Below are positions 18,390 through 27,236 of a stretch of 64,000 nt of DNA, piece by piece; position 1 is the stretch's first letter; every line of letters begins with the position of its first letter. The notes beneath the pieces were generated by a model. That model saw nothing but the letters and a program-made list of their open reading frames with translations, did no database searches and had not been told where the DNA came from. Position numbers and translations under genes: made by a program. Origin of the DNA: Paenibacillus sp. (GTDB taxonomy: Bacteria; Bacillota; Bacilli; Paenibacillales; Paenibacillaceae); the NCBI GenBank assembly GCA_023512345.1, contig JAILZT010000028.1, forward strand, positions 1 to 64,000. The letters run 5' to 3'.

Positions 18390-19112
18390 ATGGATGCTAC
18401 TGTAGCGCAATTCACACAGCTTTTGCAGAATGAGGGGATAACCCTTCAGCCATCTCAATTGGAGCAGTTCGAGATCTATTTCAAGGAATTAGTATCCTGG
18501 AATGAAAAGATGAATCTTACAGGCATTACTGAACGGGATCAAGTCTATACGAAGCATTTCTATGATTCTATTTCTTTAGCCTTTCACTTGAACATCAACG
18601 ATATTCAGAGCCTGGCGGACATAGGTTCAGGGGCTGGATTTCCTGGGATACCTCTTAAAATATGTTTCCCACATCTTAAGTTGACGATAGTTGATTCTCT
18701 CAGCAAAAGAATTTCTTTTCTGCAGCATGTATCTAACGAACTTAAGCTGACAGGAGTGGAGTTAATCCACGGTCGTGCAGAGGATGTGGCACGCCAATCC
18801 GCTCATCGAGATGCCTATGATTTGGTTACGGCACGTGCTGTAGCCAGACTCTCACTGCTGAATGAGTTTTGTCTCCCATTTGCTCGCAAGGATGGGTTGT
18901 TTGCAGCCATGAAAGGCAGTGACCCATCAGAGGAGTTGGCGGAAGCAAAATTCAGCCTAAAAGAACTAAGAGGACGATTAGAAAAAGTGGAGTCCTTTAG
19001 TCTACCCATTGAGGAGTCAGCACGGCATATTATTTTAATCAAAAAAACGGGAGTTACACCTGCCAAGTATCCACGAAAAGCAGGTATTTCTGCCAAGTCC
19101 CCTTTGATCTAA
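18390..19112 (+). CDS. rsmG: 16S rRNA (guanine527-N7)-methyltransferase
   Basis: AdoMet-dependent methyltransferase of 240 residues that acts on 16S rRNA G527. The SAM-binding ADIGSGAGFPGIPLKI is at about residues 73-88, and WNEKMNLTGI precedes it. It is the last gene of the mnmE-mnmG-rsmG run. A parS site begins two bases after its stop codon. Confidence 0.97.
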   Translation: MDATVAQFTQLLQNEGITLQPSQLEQFEIYFKELVSWNEKMNLTGITERDQVYTKHFYDSISLAFHLNINDIQSLADIGSGAGFPGIPLKICFPHLKLTIVDSLSKRISFLQHVSNELKLTGVELIHGRAEDVARQSAHRDAYDLVTARAVARLSLLNEFCLPFARKDGLFAAMKGSDPSEELAEAKFSLKELRGRLEKVESFSLPIEESARHIILIKKTGVTPAKYPRKAGISAKSPLI

Positions 19113-19113
19113 A

Positions 19114-19129
19114 TGTTTCACGTGAAACA
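19114..19129. promoter_or_regulatory. parS site 1
   Basis: TGTTTCACGTGAAACA is a perfect 16-base palindrome identical to the Bacillus parS consensus, between rsmG and noc and about 7 kb from oriC. ParB (Spo0J) binding is inferred from consensus identity. Confidence 0.95.
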
Positions 19130-19151
19130 ATATTTGTATATATTAAATACT

Positions 19152-19198
19152 AAGAGCACGTCTGCCATGAAGTCCGTGGATAGACTGTGCTCTTTTTA
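19152..19198 (+). terminator. rsmG terminator
   Basis: AAGAGCAC (19152-19159) pairs with GTGCTCTT (19187-19194), then a T-run. The following 200 bases before noc contain no recognisable gene. Confidence 0.8.
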
Positions 19199-19425
19199 TT
19201 GAATAAATGTCAGAGTGTACAAGCAGGAAAAAATGGTCCTGATGGAGAATAGGATTATGAGTAGAAAAGTGATAGAATGATAGAGTAGGCCAAAAAATGC
19301 AAATTCGCTGCTCTATAGAGATTTACATAGGAGTAGCAGACTGTTCTGAAGCCGTACGATATGCTTTTCCAGGTATGAAGGTCAAGAAGATCGTACTATA
19401 ACGAAATTAGGTGGTTATGAACGGA

Positions 19426-20241
19426 ATGAAAGATCAATTCACCAAACTTTTTGGATTCACTGAGCGGAGCAGCGGAGAAGAAATCAAACAGATCCCAGTT
19501 CATGAAGTTATCAGCAGTCCTTATCAGCCTCGCACCATTTTTGATGATGACAAGATAGATGAGCTTTGCCAGACCATTAAAACTCATGGTGTAATTCAGC
19601 CTATAGTTGTGCGTATGCGTGACTCGCAATATGAACTTATCGCGGGAGAACGGCGCTGGCGAGCGGTTAAAAAACTTGGGTTGGAGACAATTCCAGCTAT
19701 TGTTCGTGAATTCAATAATTCACAGGCTGCATCTATTGCACTTATTGAGAACTTGCAACGGGAGGGTTTGACCTCAATTGAGGAAGCCTTCGCTTATCAA
19801 AAGCTGATAGATCTTCACAGCCTAACTCAGGAAAGCTTAGCCCAGAGACTTGGAAAGAGCCAGTCCACTATTGCCAATAAAATTCGCCTGCTTCAGTTGC
19901 CTGAACAAGTTAAAACAGCACTGATGGAACGTAAAGTTACAGAAAGACATGCTCGATCTCTTCTTGCTTTAGACAGTGAAGAAATGCAGTTGAAGGTGCT
20001 GGCAGAGATTATTACTAAGGAATTAAATGTTAAGCAAACCGAAGCCCGAATTGCCTTTTACAAAGAAGTTACCAAAAACAAAAAATCGAAACGAATCTCC
20101 TATACAAAGGATGTTCGTCTAGCACTGAATACAATTCGTCAATCCATTGATATGGTTACAGGATCAGGCTTGGAAATTAAAACGTCTGAGAATGACCGTG
20201 GTGACCACTACGAAATACTTATTCAAATCCCAAAAAGATAA
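19426..20241 (+). CDS. noc: Nucleoid occlusion protein Noc
   Basis: ParB-family DNA-binding protein (271 residues) that blocks septation over the nucleoid in Bacillus. The N-terminus KDQFTKLFGF resembles the amphipathic membrane-targeting segment of Noc (FSRFFGL), which distinguishes it from Spo0J. The ParB domain with GERRWRAVKKLGL and IENLQREGLTSIEEA follows, then the helix-turn-helix LAQRLGKSQSTIANKIRLLQLP. The frame opens at 19411; AGGTGG is best spaced for the ATG at 19426. Confidence 0.9.
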   Translation: MKDQFTKLFGFTERSSGEEIKQIPVHEVISSPYQPRTIFDDDKIDELCQTIKTHGVIQPIVVRMRDSQYELIAGERRWRAVKKLGLETIPAIVREFNNSQAASIALIENLQREGLTSIEEAFAYQKLIDLHSLTQESLAQRLGKSQSTIANKIRLLQLPEQVKTALMERKVTERHARSLLALDSEEMQLKVLAEIITKELNVKQTEARIAFYKEVTKNKKSKRISYTKDVRLALNTIRQSIDMVTGSGLEIKTSENDRGDHYEILIQIPKR

Positions 20242-20257
20242 AATGTTTTAAAAGCTG

Positions 20258-20289
20258 AAGGCGGCCCTGAGGTGATTGGCCGCTTTTTT
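20258..20289 (+). terminator. noc terminator
   Basis: GCGGCC (20261-20266) pairs with GGCCGC (20278-20283) and is followed by T6. Confidence 0.9.
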
Positions 20290-20392
20290 CATGGCTATTC
20301 TCCTGTTATACTAGTAGTTCATAAATTATGAAAAAGATTAGCAGATATTCAGTCCAACATAAGTTTGTTCCTAACTATTCGAGGTGAATTTA

Positions 20393-21154
20393 GTGTCCAA
20401 GATTATAGCCATAGCAAATCAAAAGGGTGGTGTCGGTAAAACAACGACCTCTGTGAATCTAGGTGCCGGTATGGCTACCTTAGGGAAAAGAGTGCTTCTT
20501 GTCGATATCGATCCACAAGGCAATACTACCAGTGGGGTTGGTGTCAATAAAGCAGATGTAGCCAACTGCATTTATGACATCCTTATTAATGAAGTTGATC
20601 CAGCTGATACGATATTAGAAACGATGATTGATGGATTGCATATTATACCAGCTACAATACAACTAGCCGGTGCGGAGATAGAATTAGTATCAACCATTTC
20701 CAGAGAATTGCGCCTTAAAAAAGCCTTGAATGCGGTTAAAAGTAATTATGATTATATTATCATTGACTGCCCGCCATCCTTAGGAATTTTAACCATAAAC
20801 TCACTCACCGCAGCTGATTCTGTAATTATTCCGATTCAATGTGAGTATTATGCGTTAGAGGGACTAAGTCAGCTTTTAAATACCGTTCGATTAGTTCAGA
20901 AGAATCTTAACCCGCATCTTATGATTGAAGGGGTATTGTTAACGATGCTTGATGCCCGTACTAATCTAGGGATTCAAGTTATAGAAGAAGTTAAGAAATA
21001 TTTCCAGGAAAAAGTGTATAAAACTATCATTCCTAGGAATGTTCGACTTAGTGAGGCTCCATCACATGGACAATCCATTATTACCTATGATACCCGTTCT
21101 AAAGGAGCGGAAGTATACTTAGAGTTGGCAAAGGAAGTGATATCTTATGAGTAA
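20393..21154 (+). CDS. parA: Chromosome partitioning ATPase ParA (Soj)
   Basis: Deviant Walker ATPase that works with ParB-parS and regulates DnaA in B. subtilis. The motif KGGVGKTT is at residues 11-18, DIDPQGN near 40 and DCPPSLG near 125. GAGGTG serves the GTG at 20393, giving 253 residues, exactly the B. subtilis Soj length; the in-frame GTG at 20384 overlaps the ribosome site. It overlaps parB by eight bases. Confidence 0.97.
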   Translation: MSKIIAIANQKGGVGKTTTSVNLGAGMATLGKRVLLVDIDPQGNTTSGVGVNKADVANCIYDILINEVDPADTILETMIDGLHIIPATIQLAGAEIELVSTISRELRLKKALNAVKSNYDYIIIDCPPSLGILTINSLTAADSVIIPIQCEYYALEGLSQLLNTVRLVQKNLNPHLMIEGVLLTMLDARTNLGIQVIEEVKKYFQEKVYKTIIPRNVRLSEAPSHGQSIITYDTRSKGAEVYLELAKEVISYE

Positions 21155-21992
21155 ACGTTTGGGAAAAGGACTAGATGCACTGATTCCATCCTTGTCCATT
21201 AACGAAGATGATAAGGTAGTGGAAATTCCATTAGGTCAACTTCGTGCCAATCCTTACCAGCCCCGCAAGGATTTTAATGAAGAGGCAATTCAAGAACTGG
21301 CTGAGTCTATCCGTCAACACGGCGTGATACAACCAATTATTGTAAGAAGCGTTTTAAAGGGATACGAAATCATTGCTGGTGAACGGAGATTTCGTGCATC
21401 GCAATATTGTGGTAAAGCGACAATCCCAGCAGTAGTACGTAGCCTAAGTGATCAGCAAGTAATGGAAATTGCATTAATTGAGAATTTACAGCGTGAGAAC
21501 TTAAATGCGATGGAAATTGCGGTAGCCTATCAGGGGTTGATGGAGCAGTTCGCACTAACTCAGGAAGAGCTATCACTTAAGGTGGGTAAATCCAGACCAC
21601 ATATCGCCAATTTCTTACGACTACTTACTTTACCCGAGGAAGTTAAGGAATATGTTTCACGTGGAACAATTTCAATGGGGCACGCTCGTGCTATTGTAGC
21701 GTTGAAAGATGTGGAGTTAGTGAAGCAACTTGCAGACCAATGTGTTGAACAGCAATGGAGTGTTCGAGAACTTGAGGAAACAGTAAAAAATCTCGATCGC
21801 AAACCAGCTGCTAATGGAATCAAAGCTAAAATTTTAAAGCGAGATCCGTACATTGATAATGTGGAAGAAACCTTGCGTGAAAGATTTAAAACTACGGTTA
21901 AAATTAAGCAGGGTAAAGAGAAGGGTAAAATAGAACTTAATTATTACAGTGCCCAAGACTTGGAAAGATTATTGGAGTTGCTGGGAAACTAA
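21147..21992 (+). CDS. parB: Chromosome partitioning protein ParB (Spo0J)
   Basis: A 281-residue parS-binding CTPase/clamp protein. It begins SKRLGKGLDALIP, carries the GERRFRAS box used for CTP binding, IENLQRENLNAMEIA and a helix-turn-helix (LSLKVGKSRPHIANFLRLLTLP), with a C-terminal dimerisation domain. A parS site lies inside the gene (21653-21668), as in B. subtilis spo0J. Confidence 0.97.
   Translation: MSKRLGKGLDALIPSLSINEDDKVVEIPLGQLRANPYQPRKDFNEEAIQELAESIRQHGVIQPIIVRSVLKGYEIIAGERRFRASQYCGKATIPAVVRSLSDQQVMEIALIENLQRENLNAMEIAVAYQGLMEQFALTQEELSLKVGKSRPHIANFLRLLTLPEEVKEYVSRGTISMGHARAIVALKDVELVKQLADQCVEQQWSVRELEETVKNLDRKPAANGIKAKILKRDPYIDNVEETLRERFKTTVKIKQGKEKGKIELNYYSAQDLERLLELLGN
21653..21668. 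promoter_or_regulatory. parS site 2, inside parB
   Basis: TGTTTCACGTGGAACA; its complement TGTTCCACGTGAAACA is the form found in B. subtilis spo0J. It is one base off the perfect palindrome. The codons encode YVSRGT of ParB. Confidence 0.9.
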
Positions 21993-22111
21993 TAAATGGA
22001 TGAACTTAGAACATATCCTGAGATATCCGCAACCGGATAAAGAAGGGTGTGTTTTTTAAATGAAAAAAGTGGGGAATCATAAAATGTGGGGGAATATAAA
22101 GGGGGTAAGAA

Positions 22112-23275
22112 ATGAAGGAGATCTTATACTTGGATCATGCAGCAACATCTTGGCCTAAACCTCCAGAGGTAGCGGACGCTATGATGAATGCCTTGAATAT
22201 GTCAGGTGCGAACGCAGGGAGAGGAAACCATGCAATGTCTATGGGTGCTGGGAGGCTTCTGGTAAGAGCGCGGAGTGCGTTAGCTGAACTCTTTGTAATT
22301 TCAAATGCCCAGGATATTGCCTTTACACATAATACGACTGTAGCACTTAACATGGCTATTAAAGGGTCCTTAAATAAAGGGGATCATGTTATTTCTACAA
22401 TGACAGAGCACAACTCTGTTCGTAGACCCTTAGAATATTTACGTAGAACATTAGGGATAAGTGTTGATTATCTGCAGGTGGATGATGAAGGGCAACTTGA
22501 TTTACTGGAGTTGGAACGAGCATTCAAGCCGAACACGAAAATGGTTATCTGTAGTCACAGTTCTAATTTGCTTGGCAGTATTCTTCCTATTGGAGATGTA
22601 GGTGAGATAGCAAAGTCTCATGGAGCCCTTTTTTTGGTGGACGCAGCTCAAAGTGCAGGGTCTTTAGAAATTAATGTTGGGACGATGAACATCGATCTGC
22701 TTGCTTTTCCAGGACATAAAGGGCTTCTGGGGCCTCAAGGAACAGGGGGACTCTATATATCCCCGCAGATAGACCTAGAACCTTTGATACATGGGGGTAC
22801 AGGGAGTCAGTCTGAGACTAGTGAACAACCATCTGTGAGACCGGATAGATATGAAGCTGGCACTCAAAATGCGGTAGGGATTGCTGGACTATTAGCAGGC
22901 GTACAAAAGGTGAAAAGTATAGGGTTAGATCAAATCCATGCTAAAGAGTGGGCATTGACGCAATTGTTGATGGAGGGACTAACGAGTATTCCTAATATTC
23001 GGTTATTAGGCCCATCGATTGGAACTCCGAGAACGGGTATTGTCTCATTTGTAATCGCAGGACAGGAATCTGCACGAATTGCTCACCGATTGGATAGGGA
23101 ATACCAAATTGCTGTTCGAGCAGGACTTCATTGCACTCCTTTGGCGCATAAGGTAGTGAATACGCTGGAAAGTGGTGCAGTAAGAGCGAGTGTAGGTGTG
23201 AATTCAACCCAAGATGATGTTAATAGAATGCTGGCCGCTATGGAAGAGTTATATGGTAATGGCAGTAACAGATAA
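22112..23275 (+). CDS. Cysteine desulfurase-like class V aminotransferase
   Basis: A 387-residue PLP enzyme. It starts ILYLDHAATSWPKPPEV, a hallmark of the cysteine desulfurase-like branch; the Schiff-base Lys is in FPGHKGLLGPQGTGG near 205, and a conserved Cys lies in RAGLHCTPLAHK near 345. Family knowledge suggests sulfur release from cysteine, but no Fe-S scaffold gene is adjacent, so the acceptor is unknown. AAGGGGGTAAG precedes the ATG. It starts a run with the DUF4446 gene 20 bases downstream. Confidence 0.8.
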   Translation: MKEILYLDHAATSWPKPPEVADAMMNALNMSGANAGRGNHAMSMGAGRLLVRARSALAELFVISNAQDIAFTHNTTVALNMAIKGSLNKGDHVISTMTEHNSVRRPLEYLRRTLGISVDYLQVDDEGQLDLLELERAFKPNTKMVICSHSSNLLGSILPIGDVGEIAKSHGALFLVDAAQSAGSLEINVGTMNIDLLAFPGHKGLLGPQGTGGLYISPQIDLEPLIHGGTGSQSETSEQPSVRPDRYEAGTQNAVGIAGLLAGVQKVKSIGLDQIHAKEWALTQLLMEGLTSIPNIRLLGPSIGTPRTGIVSFVIAGQESARIAHRLDREYQIAVRAGLHCTPLAHKVVNTLESGAVRASVGVNSTQDDVNRMLAAMEELYGNGSNR

Positions 23276-23295
23276 TATAGAAGGATGGTCAACCG

Positions 23296-23796
23296 ATGTC
23301 TGAAATGAATCAATTTGTAAATGAACAATTGTCGTGGTTTATAATAGCCTTTTCCGTCTTCATTGTTTTACTGCTAATCATCGTAATGAGGCAAGGATCC
23401 AAAATCCGTACGATGAAACGCAGATATGAGGCCATGATGACTGGAAGTGGAGTAGAGGATCTAGAAGGCTTGCTTGTTCAACTGAGAAATCAAGGTGATA
23501 TGCTGGAGGAAGAACAAGCTCGACATAAAGATATGATTATCGCTGCTCAAAACAAAATCCGTGGAATGAAATCAAATGTTGCCTTGAAACGTTACAACGC
23601 ATTTGGAGAACGTGGGAATGATCTCAGTTTCTCAATGGCCATCATCGATGATAACCGTAATGGGGTAGTGCTCACCAGTTTGCATAATCGTGACAATTCA
23701 TATATTTATTCCAAACCTCTACTGGCAGGTGAATCGCAATATTCTCTTTCCCCTGAAGAAAAAGAGGTTATTGCTCTCGCGCTGCAGCAGGCTTAG
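23296..23796 (+). CDS. DUF4446 family membrane-anchored protein
   Basis: A 166-residue protein with one N-terminal membrane segment (about 13-31), a charged stretch likely to form a coiled coil (about 40-90) and a C-terminal domain with FGERGNDLSFSMAIIDDNRNGVVLTSLHNR, typical of DUF4446. Function is unknown. Its last 29 bases overlap the 3' end of yyaC on the other strand. Confidence 0.75.
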   Translation: MSEMNQFVNEQLSWFIIAFSVFIVLLLIIVMRQGSKIRTMKRRYEAMMTGSGVEDLEGLLVQLRNQGDMLEEEQARHKDMIIAAQNKIRGMKSNVALKRYNAFGERGNDLSFSMAIIDDNRNGVVLTSLHNRDNSYIYSKPLLAGESQYSLSPEEKEVIALALQQA

Positions 23797-24379
23797 AGGA
23801 ATGGAAATGCCATTGTTTCAACGCTGAATAAAGGCTGGAAGCAATAATATCTGATAGACGCATAACCAAACTTAATCTGGTATTTTGAAGGACAAAATAC
23901 TCCATAAAGCCGCCGACATTGACGATTCCCGTTAAGTGGATATTGCCAACCGGCGGCAATTGTTTGTTTACACCTGCACCGGGTTTTAGGGGGCCATCCA
24001 CGACCTGAATGCAACCAACGCTTGTAGAGTGACCAAGGCAAGCATCAATGCCTATAATAAAAGGGTTAGTGTATTTTTGATTAATCAGTGCTAAGGTTTC
24101 TTCTAGATTAACGGCGTGAACGGGTTCCTCCAGGGTTCCATACAAATGAAATAACGGGCTGTGAAATCGAGACAATGCTGTGCCAACCAAAGGGCCGAGG
24201 GAGTCACCCGTTGAACGATCGGTACCAATGCAAACAATGACAATTTGAGTTCCTGGACGTGTTTGTGAAAAGTGAAAAAGTAATCGGTGTATGATCGCAG
24301 AATAGATTTCAGGATCAGCATGTGATATTTTTAAACCAGTAGATTCTTGCAAGGGTGAGGTGTTAGGAGAATAAGTCAT
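23768..24379 (-). CDS. yyaC: Spore protease YyaC
   Basis: A 203-residue protein related to the germination protease GPR and found in spore formers near parB. It shows VCIGTDRSTGDSLGPLVG, a GTLEEPVHA block and GIDACLGHSTSVG, matching the YyaC family. AAGGAAGA precedes the ATG. It is transcribed against replication and tail-to-tail with the DUF4446 gene. Confidence 0.85.
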   Translation of the reverse strand: MTYSPNTSPLQESTGLKISHADPEIYSAIIHRLLFHFSQTRPGTQIVIVCIGTDRSTGDSLGPLVGTALSRFHSPLFHLYGTLEEPVHAVNLEETLALINQKYTNPFIIGIDACLGHSTSVGCIQVVDGPLKPGAGVNKQLPPVGNIHLTGIVNVGGFMEYFVLQNTRLSLVMRLSDIIASSLYSALKQWHFHSSKPAAAREQ

Positions 24380-24446
24380 ATCATCTTCCTTTCCAGGCTA
24401 ATTCTATTTCATTGATATAAGTTTCCTTCTCGTATCTAGTATATGG

Positions 24447-24767
24447 ATGAAAGAGCCATTTTATACTTGGGTGACTAGAGATAGGACAAGAAACCTAGTG
24501 GGGGCGCTCAGATTGGAAAATGAGATGTTAATTGCTTTTGACTCTACCCAACAGGCGCTTCGCGCCGAAATGCTGCTTGAATATGCAGATATTGAAATTG
24601 ATATTTTTCCAACACCTAAAGAGATTACAGCAGGATGTGCAATGTCCATTCAATTTTTTCAGTCCGGACTTGAAGAAGTGAAAAAGATAGTTGTCGAGCA
24701 GGAAATTGAAATCCGTGGGATTTTCAGTAGAGATGCAAATGAGGGTTATACTTTGATTTGGGAATAA
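24447..24767 (+). CDS. DUF3343 family protein
   Basis: A 106-residue protein whose core (LIAFDSTQQALRAEMLLE ... FPTPKEITAGCAMSIQF) matches DUF3343, a small family that often accompanies redox or sulfur enzymes. No good ribosome site precedes the ATG at 24447; an internal ATG at 24526 just before the core is an alternative start. The MscS-like gene follows after 23 bases. Confidence 0.7.
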   Translation: MKEPFYTWVTRDRTRNLVGALRLENEMLIAFDSTQQALRAEMLLEYADIEIDIFPTPKEITAGCAMSIQFFQSGLEEVKKIVVEQEIEIRGIFSRDANEGYTLIWE

Positions 24768-24790
24768 GGAGTAGAGGAGGAGAGACACCT

Positions 24791-25657
24791 ATGAATATGT
24801 TGCCGCTTGATAATGCCCAAGTGCAGCAAGCTCTCCAGTTCAAAGATAAGTTTTGGAACTGGGTAACGGATGCAGATATGTGGATGAATGTACTCTTTTC
24901 AGGTATTCGTATCATTATCATAATCATTCTATCCAGAATAATTATTAAAGTAGTAAATAATATGATTGACCGTTCTCTACAGCGTAAGACCAGTACGAGG
25001 TTGTTATCTAATAGTCGACGGTTTACAACTGTTGGAGAGTTGCTGAAGAATGTAGTGTCTATTATTTGTAATTTTGCCGTAGTTGTTCTCATTCTATCGG
25101 AGTTTAACTTTAAACTTGGACCCATAGTGGCTGGAGCTAGCATTCTTGGTCTAGCCGTAGGTTTCGGAGCGCAAAGTCTCGTTAAGGATGTTATTACCGG
25201 ATTCTTTATTATATTAGAGGATCAATTTGCAGTGGGTGATGTCATTCAGACCGGTACGTTCAAAGGAACTGTAGAGATGATTGGACTGCGGACAACTCGG
25301 CTTCTCAGCAATACGGGTGAAGTACATATCATTCCAAATGGTACAATTATCAACGTTACTAACTATTCATTAGCCAATGCTTTGGCCGTGGTGGATGTCC
25401 CCGTTAAGATCGAGCGAGGGCTGGAAGCAACCTTAGGATTAATAGGTGAGGCACTAAGAGGAATTGAAGAGCGCAATGATAGTGTATTAGCTTACCCTAG
25501 TGTGCTGGGTATACAGTCCATGAGTACTTCAGAGTATGTGATACGTGTGGCGGTGAGCTGCAAGCCAAATGCTCGGGATGCAGCCGAACGGCAAATTCAG
25601 AGTGATATTAAGCAAGCTCTAGAGCAGTATGGCGGCTTAGAAGCGGGACAAGGGTAG
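24791..25657 (+). CDS. MscS-family mechanosensitive channel
   Basis: A 288-residue membrane protein with segments at about 38-60, 85-105 and 110-130. The pore-lining helix GASILGLAVGFGAQSLVKDVITGFFIILEDQF is classic MscS, followed by the beta domain (GDVIQTGTFKGTVEMIGLRTT, IPNGTI). The frame opens at 24758, but GAGGAGGA points to the ATG at 24791. Its probable role is osmotic down-shock release. Confidence 0.9.
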   Translation: MNMLPLDNAQVQQALQFKDKFWNWVTDADMWMNVLFSGIRIIIIIILSRIIIKVVNNMIDRSLQRKTSTRLLSNSRRFTTVGELLKNVVSIICNFAVVVLILSEFNFKLGPIVAGASILGLAVGFGAQSLVKDVITGFFIILEDQFAVGDVIQTGTFKGTVEMIGLRTTRLLSNTGEVHIIPNGTIINVTNYSLANALAVVDVPVKIERGLEATLGLIGEALRGIEERNDSVLAYPSVLGIQSMSTSEYVIRVAVSCKPNARDAAERQIQSDIKQALEQYGGLEAGQG

Positions 25658-25775
25658 ATAATCAGGCTGAGTATACGAAAGGGTTCATATAGAGCTCCTA
25701 GAAGCTGGTGGAGACTGTTGAAATAGGTGTTGGGTGAGCCGGATATGAGTAAGGAACAGAAAGGGGGAGGGTGAA

Positions 25776-25988
25776 GTGGTGGAGCGTAAAATTTTTCAGC
25801 TTGGTGATATCGTACAGATGAAAAAGCAACATCCTTGCGGAACCAATGAGATGGAGATTATTCGAATGGGAATGGATATCCGTATAAAATGTACGGGTTG
25901 CCAGCATAGCGTCTTAATTCCCCGGGCAAAGTTTGAGAAGAACATGAAGAAGGTTCTTCGTTCGGTAGAGGGGTCGTCAGGGCAATAA
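25776..25988 (+). CDS. DUF951 family protein (YyzM-like)
   Basis: A 70-residue protein with FQLGDIVQMKKQHPCGTNEMEIIRMG and CTGCQHSV; the three Cys suggest metal binding. It matches DUF951, a short conserved Firmicute family next to the rpsF region. The start is GTG at 25776 or 25779 after GGGGGAGGG. Function is unknown. Confidence 0.8.
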   Translation: MVERKIFQLGDIVQMKKQHPCGTNEMEIIRMGMDIRIKCTGCQHSVLIPRAKFEKNMKKVLRSVEGSSGQ

Positions 25989-25993
25989 TTAGC

Positions 25994-26022
25994 TTGCAAA
26001 TGAGTATGCTCCATGATACAAT
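25994..26022 (+). promoter_or_regulatory. tRNA-Ser promoter
   Basis: TTGCAA, 17 bases, TACAAT, ending 12 bases before the mature tRNA 5' end. Confidence 0.75.
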
Positions 26023-26034
26023 AATTCTTGCTGC

Positions 26035-26125
26035 GGAGAGGTACCCAAGAGGCCCAAGGGGGCTGACTCGAAATCAGTTAGGCGTGTCACAGCGTGCGTG
26101 GGTTCGAATCCCACCCTCTCCGCCA
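26035..26125 (+). tRNA. tRNA-Ser(CGA)
   Basis: A class II tRNA of 91 bases including the encoded CCA. The acceptor stem GGAGAGG pairs with CCTCTCC (26115-26121), discriminator G. The anticodon loop CTCGAAA gives anticodon CGA (codon UCG), followed by a long variable arm and a GGTTCGAATCC T-arm. Confidence 0.95.
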
Positions 26126-26150
26126 TCTTTAAACTTTAGATTACATAATC

Positions 26151-26182
26151 AATCCTTCGCCTAATAGGCGGAGGATTTTTTG
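26151..26182 (+). terminator. tRNA-Ser terminator
   Basis: AATCCTTCGCC (26151-26161) pairs with GGCGGAGGATT (26167-26177), followed by T6. Confidence 0.85.
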
Positions 26183-26215
26183 GTTGTTATAAGATTGATT
26201 TTTCTACATGAACAT

Positions 26216-26441
26216 CAAAAAGGAGGGTCCCTTGCGGGTCCCTCCTCAGAGGCAGTACATTAATGATGTTGGAATTTCTCTGTATAAGCCGCTAAAGCTA
26301 CATGGATTGCTAAGGGCATTGCTTTTTTAAGACAATACCCTGTCTACACTTCCTTGCTGACAATAGGTGCCAAATCAGAATTCCTGTGTTCGTGTTCGAC
26401 TAAAACGTCCAACGGAACCACACCTCTCTTTTGTACTGCCT
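26216..26441 (-). ncRNA. Putative structured small RNA downstream of yjzC
   Basis: On the minus strand a 192-base stretch (26441 to 26250) is closed by a perfect 10-bp stem, AGGCAGTACA with TGTACTGCCT. An internal hairpin (AGGGTATTG/CAATGCCCT) is visible, and a strong terminator follows immediately (AGGAGGG/CCCTCCT plus CCC/GGG, then T5). A -10-like TACTAT (26451-26446) would put the transcript start at the base of the stem; the -35 is poor. Size and closing stem recall 6S RNA, but I could not match a known family. It could also be a structured 3' UTR of yjzC. Confidence 0.55.
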
Positions 26442-26489
26442 GAGAATAGTATGGGTTCTAAAGTTCTGGTTTATACATGAACCTGAAAA

Positions 26490-26687
26490 TTAGTGCACTC
26501 GAGCTTTCTCCGCCTTTTTCCACTTACGATTCTTATTCGTTGTATGGGGAAAGGTGTCACCCTTTTCCATTTCAATACGGTTTGGATGAGTAATTTGGGT
26601 ATGGAAGCTTCGCGCTTCGCCCACTTCCGTATAAATCCCCGGATTTGGTGCCTTATCGCCTGGTTCAAATTCTGTTTGTTCGCCCAT
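26490..26687 (-). CDS. yjzC: YjzC family protein
   Basis: A 65-residue hydrophilic protein: FEPGDKAPNPGIYTEVGEA near the start and GDTFPHTTNKNRKWKK at the end match the YjzC family. A GAGGAGGGA ribosome site lies seven bases before the ATG. It is transcribed against replication between tRNA-Ser and rpsF. Function is unknown. Confidence 0.85.
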   Translation of the reverse strand: MGEQTEFEPGDKAPNPGIYTEVGEARSFHTQITHPNRIEMEKGDTFPHTTNKNRKWKKAEKARVH

Positions 26688-26729
26688 GGTTATCCCTCCT
26701 CTCGGCAGAAGATAATATCCCCTATATTG

Positions 26730-26758
26730 TGTGTACCCAGAGTGATCTTCATGTACAA
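26730..26758 (-). promoter_or_regulatory. yjzC promoter
   Basis: On the minus strand TTGTAC (26758-26753), 17 bases, TACACA (26735-26730), upstream of yjzC. Confidence 0.5.
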
Positions 26759-26792
26759 AAAGAAGTGGATATTACCGACTGTAGAATAGTGC

Positions 26793-26821
26793 TTGCATTG
26801 GCTTGTACATTTTGGTATATT
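26793..26821 (+). promoter_or_regulatory. rpsF operon promoter
   Basis: TTGCAT (26793-26798), 17 bases, TATATT (26816-26821). The leader of about 75 bases contains a hairpin GCTCCTAA/TTAGGGGC (26857-26878) that may be where S6:S18 acts; this is inferred from other Firmicutes, and the conserved binding motif was not identified. Confidence 0.65.
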
Positions 26822-26903
26822 AATATGGTGCGAGTTTGTGTTTGTGCTCGTTCCTTGCTCCTAACATGTTTTAGGGGCCTCAGACCATAAGGAGGTGAAA
26901 ATT

Positions 26904-27188
26904 ATGCGCAAATATGAAGTGATGTACATTATTCGTCCTGACATTGAACAAGAAGCCGTTCAAGCAGCAGTCGATAAATTCCAAGGCATCATCTCCAATG
27001 GCGGGGAAATTACAAAGCACGATGTGCAAGGTAAACGCCGTCTTGCGTATGAGATCAAGAAATTCCGTGACGGATTCTACATTTTGGTTAACTTTACTGC
27101 AGAACCTGCAGTTGTTACTGAATTAGAGCGTATCATGAAGATTTCTGACGAAGTAATTCGTTATCTCATTACGAACGATGTAGCTTAA
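26904..27188 (+). CDS. rpsF: 30S ribosomal protein S6
   Basis: A 94-residue S6 (RKYEVMYIIRPDIEQEAV ... GKRRLAYEIKKFRDGFYI). An in-frame GTG at 26895 lies within AAGGAGGTG, so the ATG at 26904 is the start. First gene of rpsF-ssb-rpsR. Confidence 0.97.
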   Translation: MRKYEVMYIIRPDIEQEAVQAAVDKFQGIISNGGEITKHDVQGKRRLAYEIKKFRDGFYILVNFTAEPAVVTELERIMKISDEVIRYLITNDVA

Positions 27189-27236
27189 GATCTTGTAACG
27201 CTTTGTAACCATAACGCTCAAAAGGAGGAGAACCTA

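Noticed and set aside
24758..24790. Longer N-terminus for the MscS protein
   Set aside because: It would start inside the DUF3343 gene and contains the ribosome site of the ATG at 24791.
26471..26668. Minus-strand frame overlapping yjzC in another phase
   Set aside because: The yjzC frame has a strong ribosome site and a matching family; this is its shadow.
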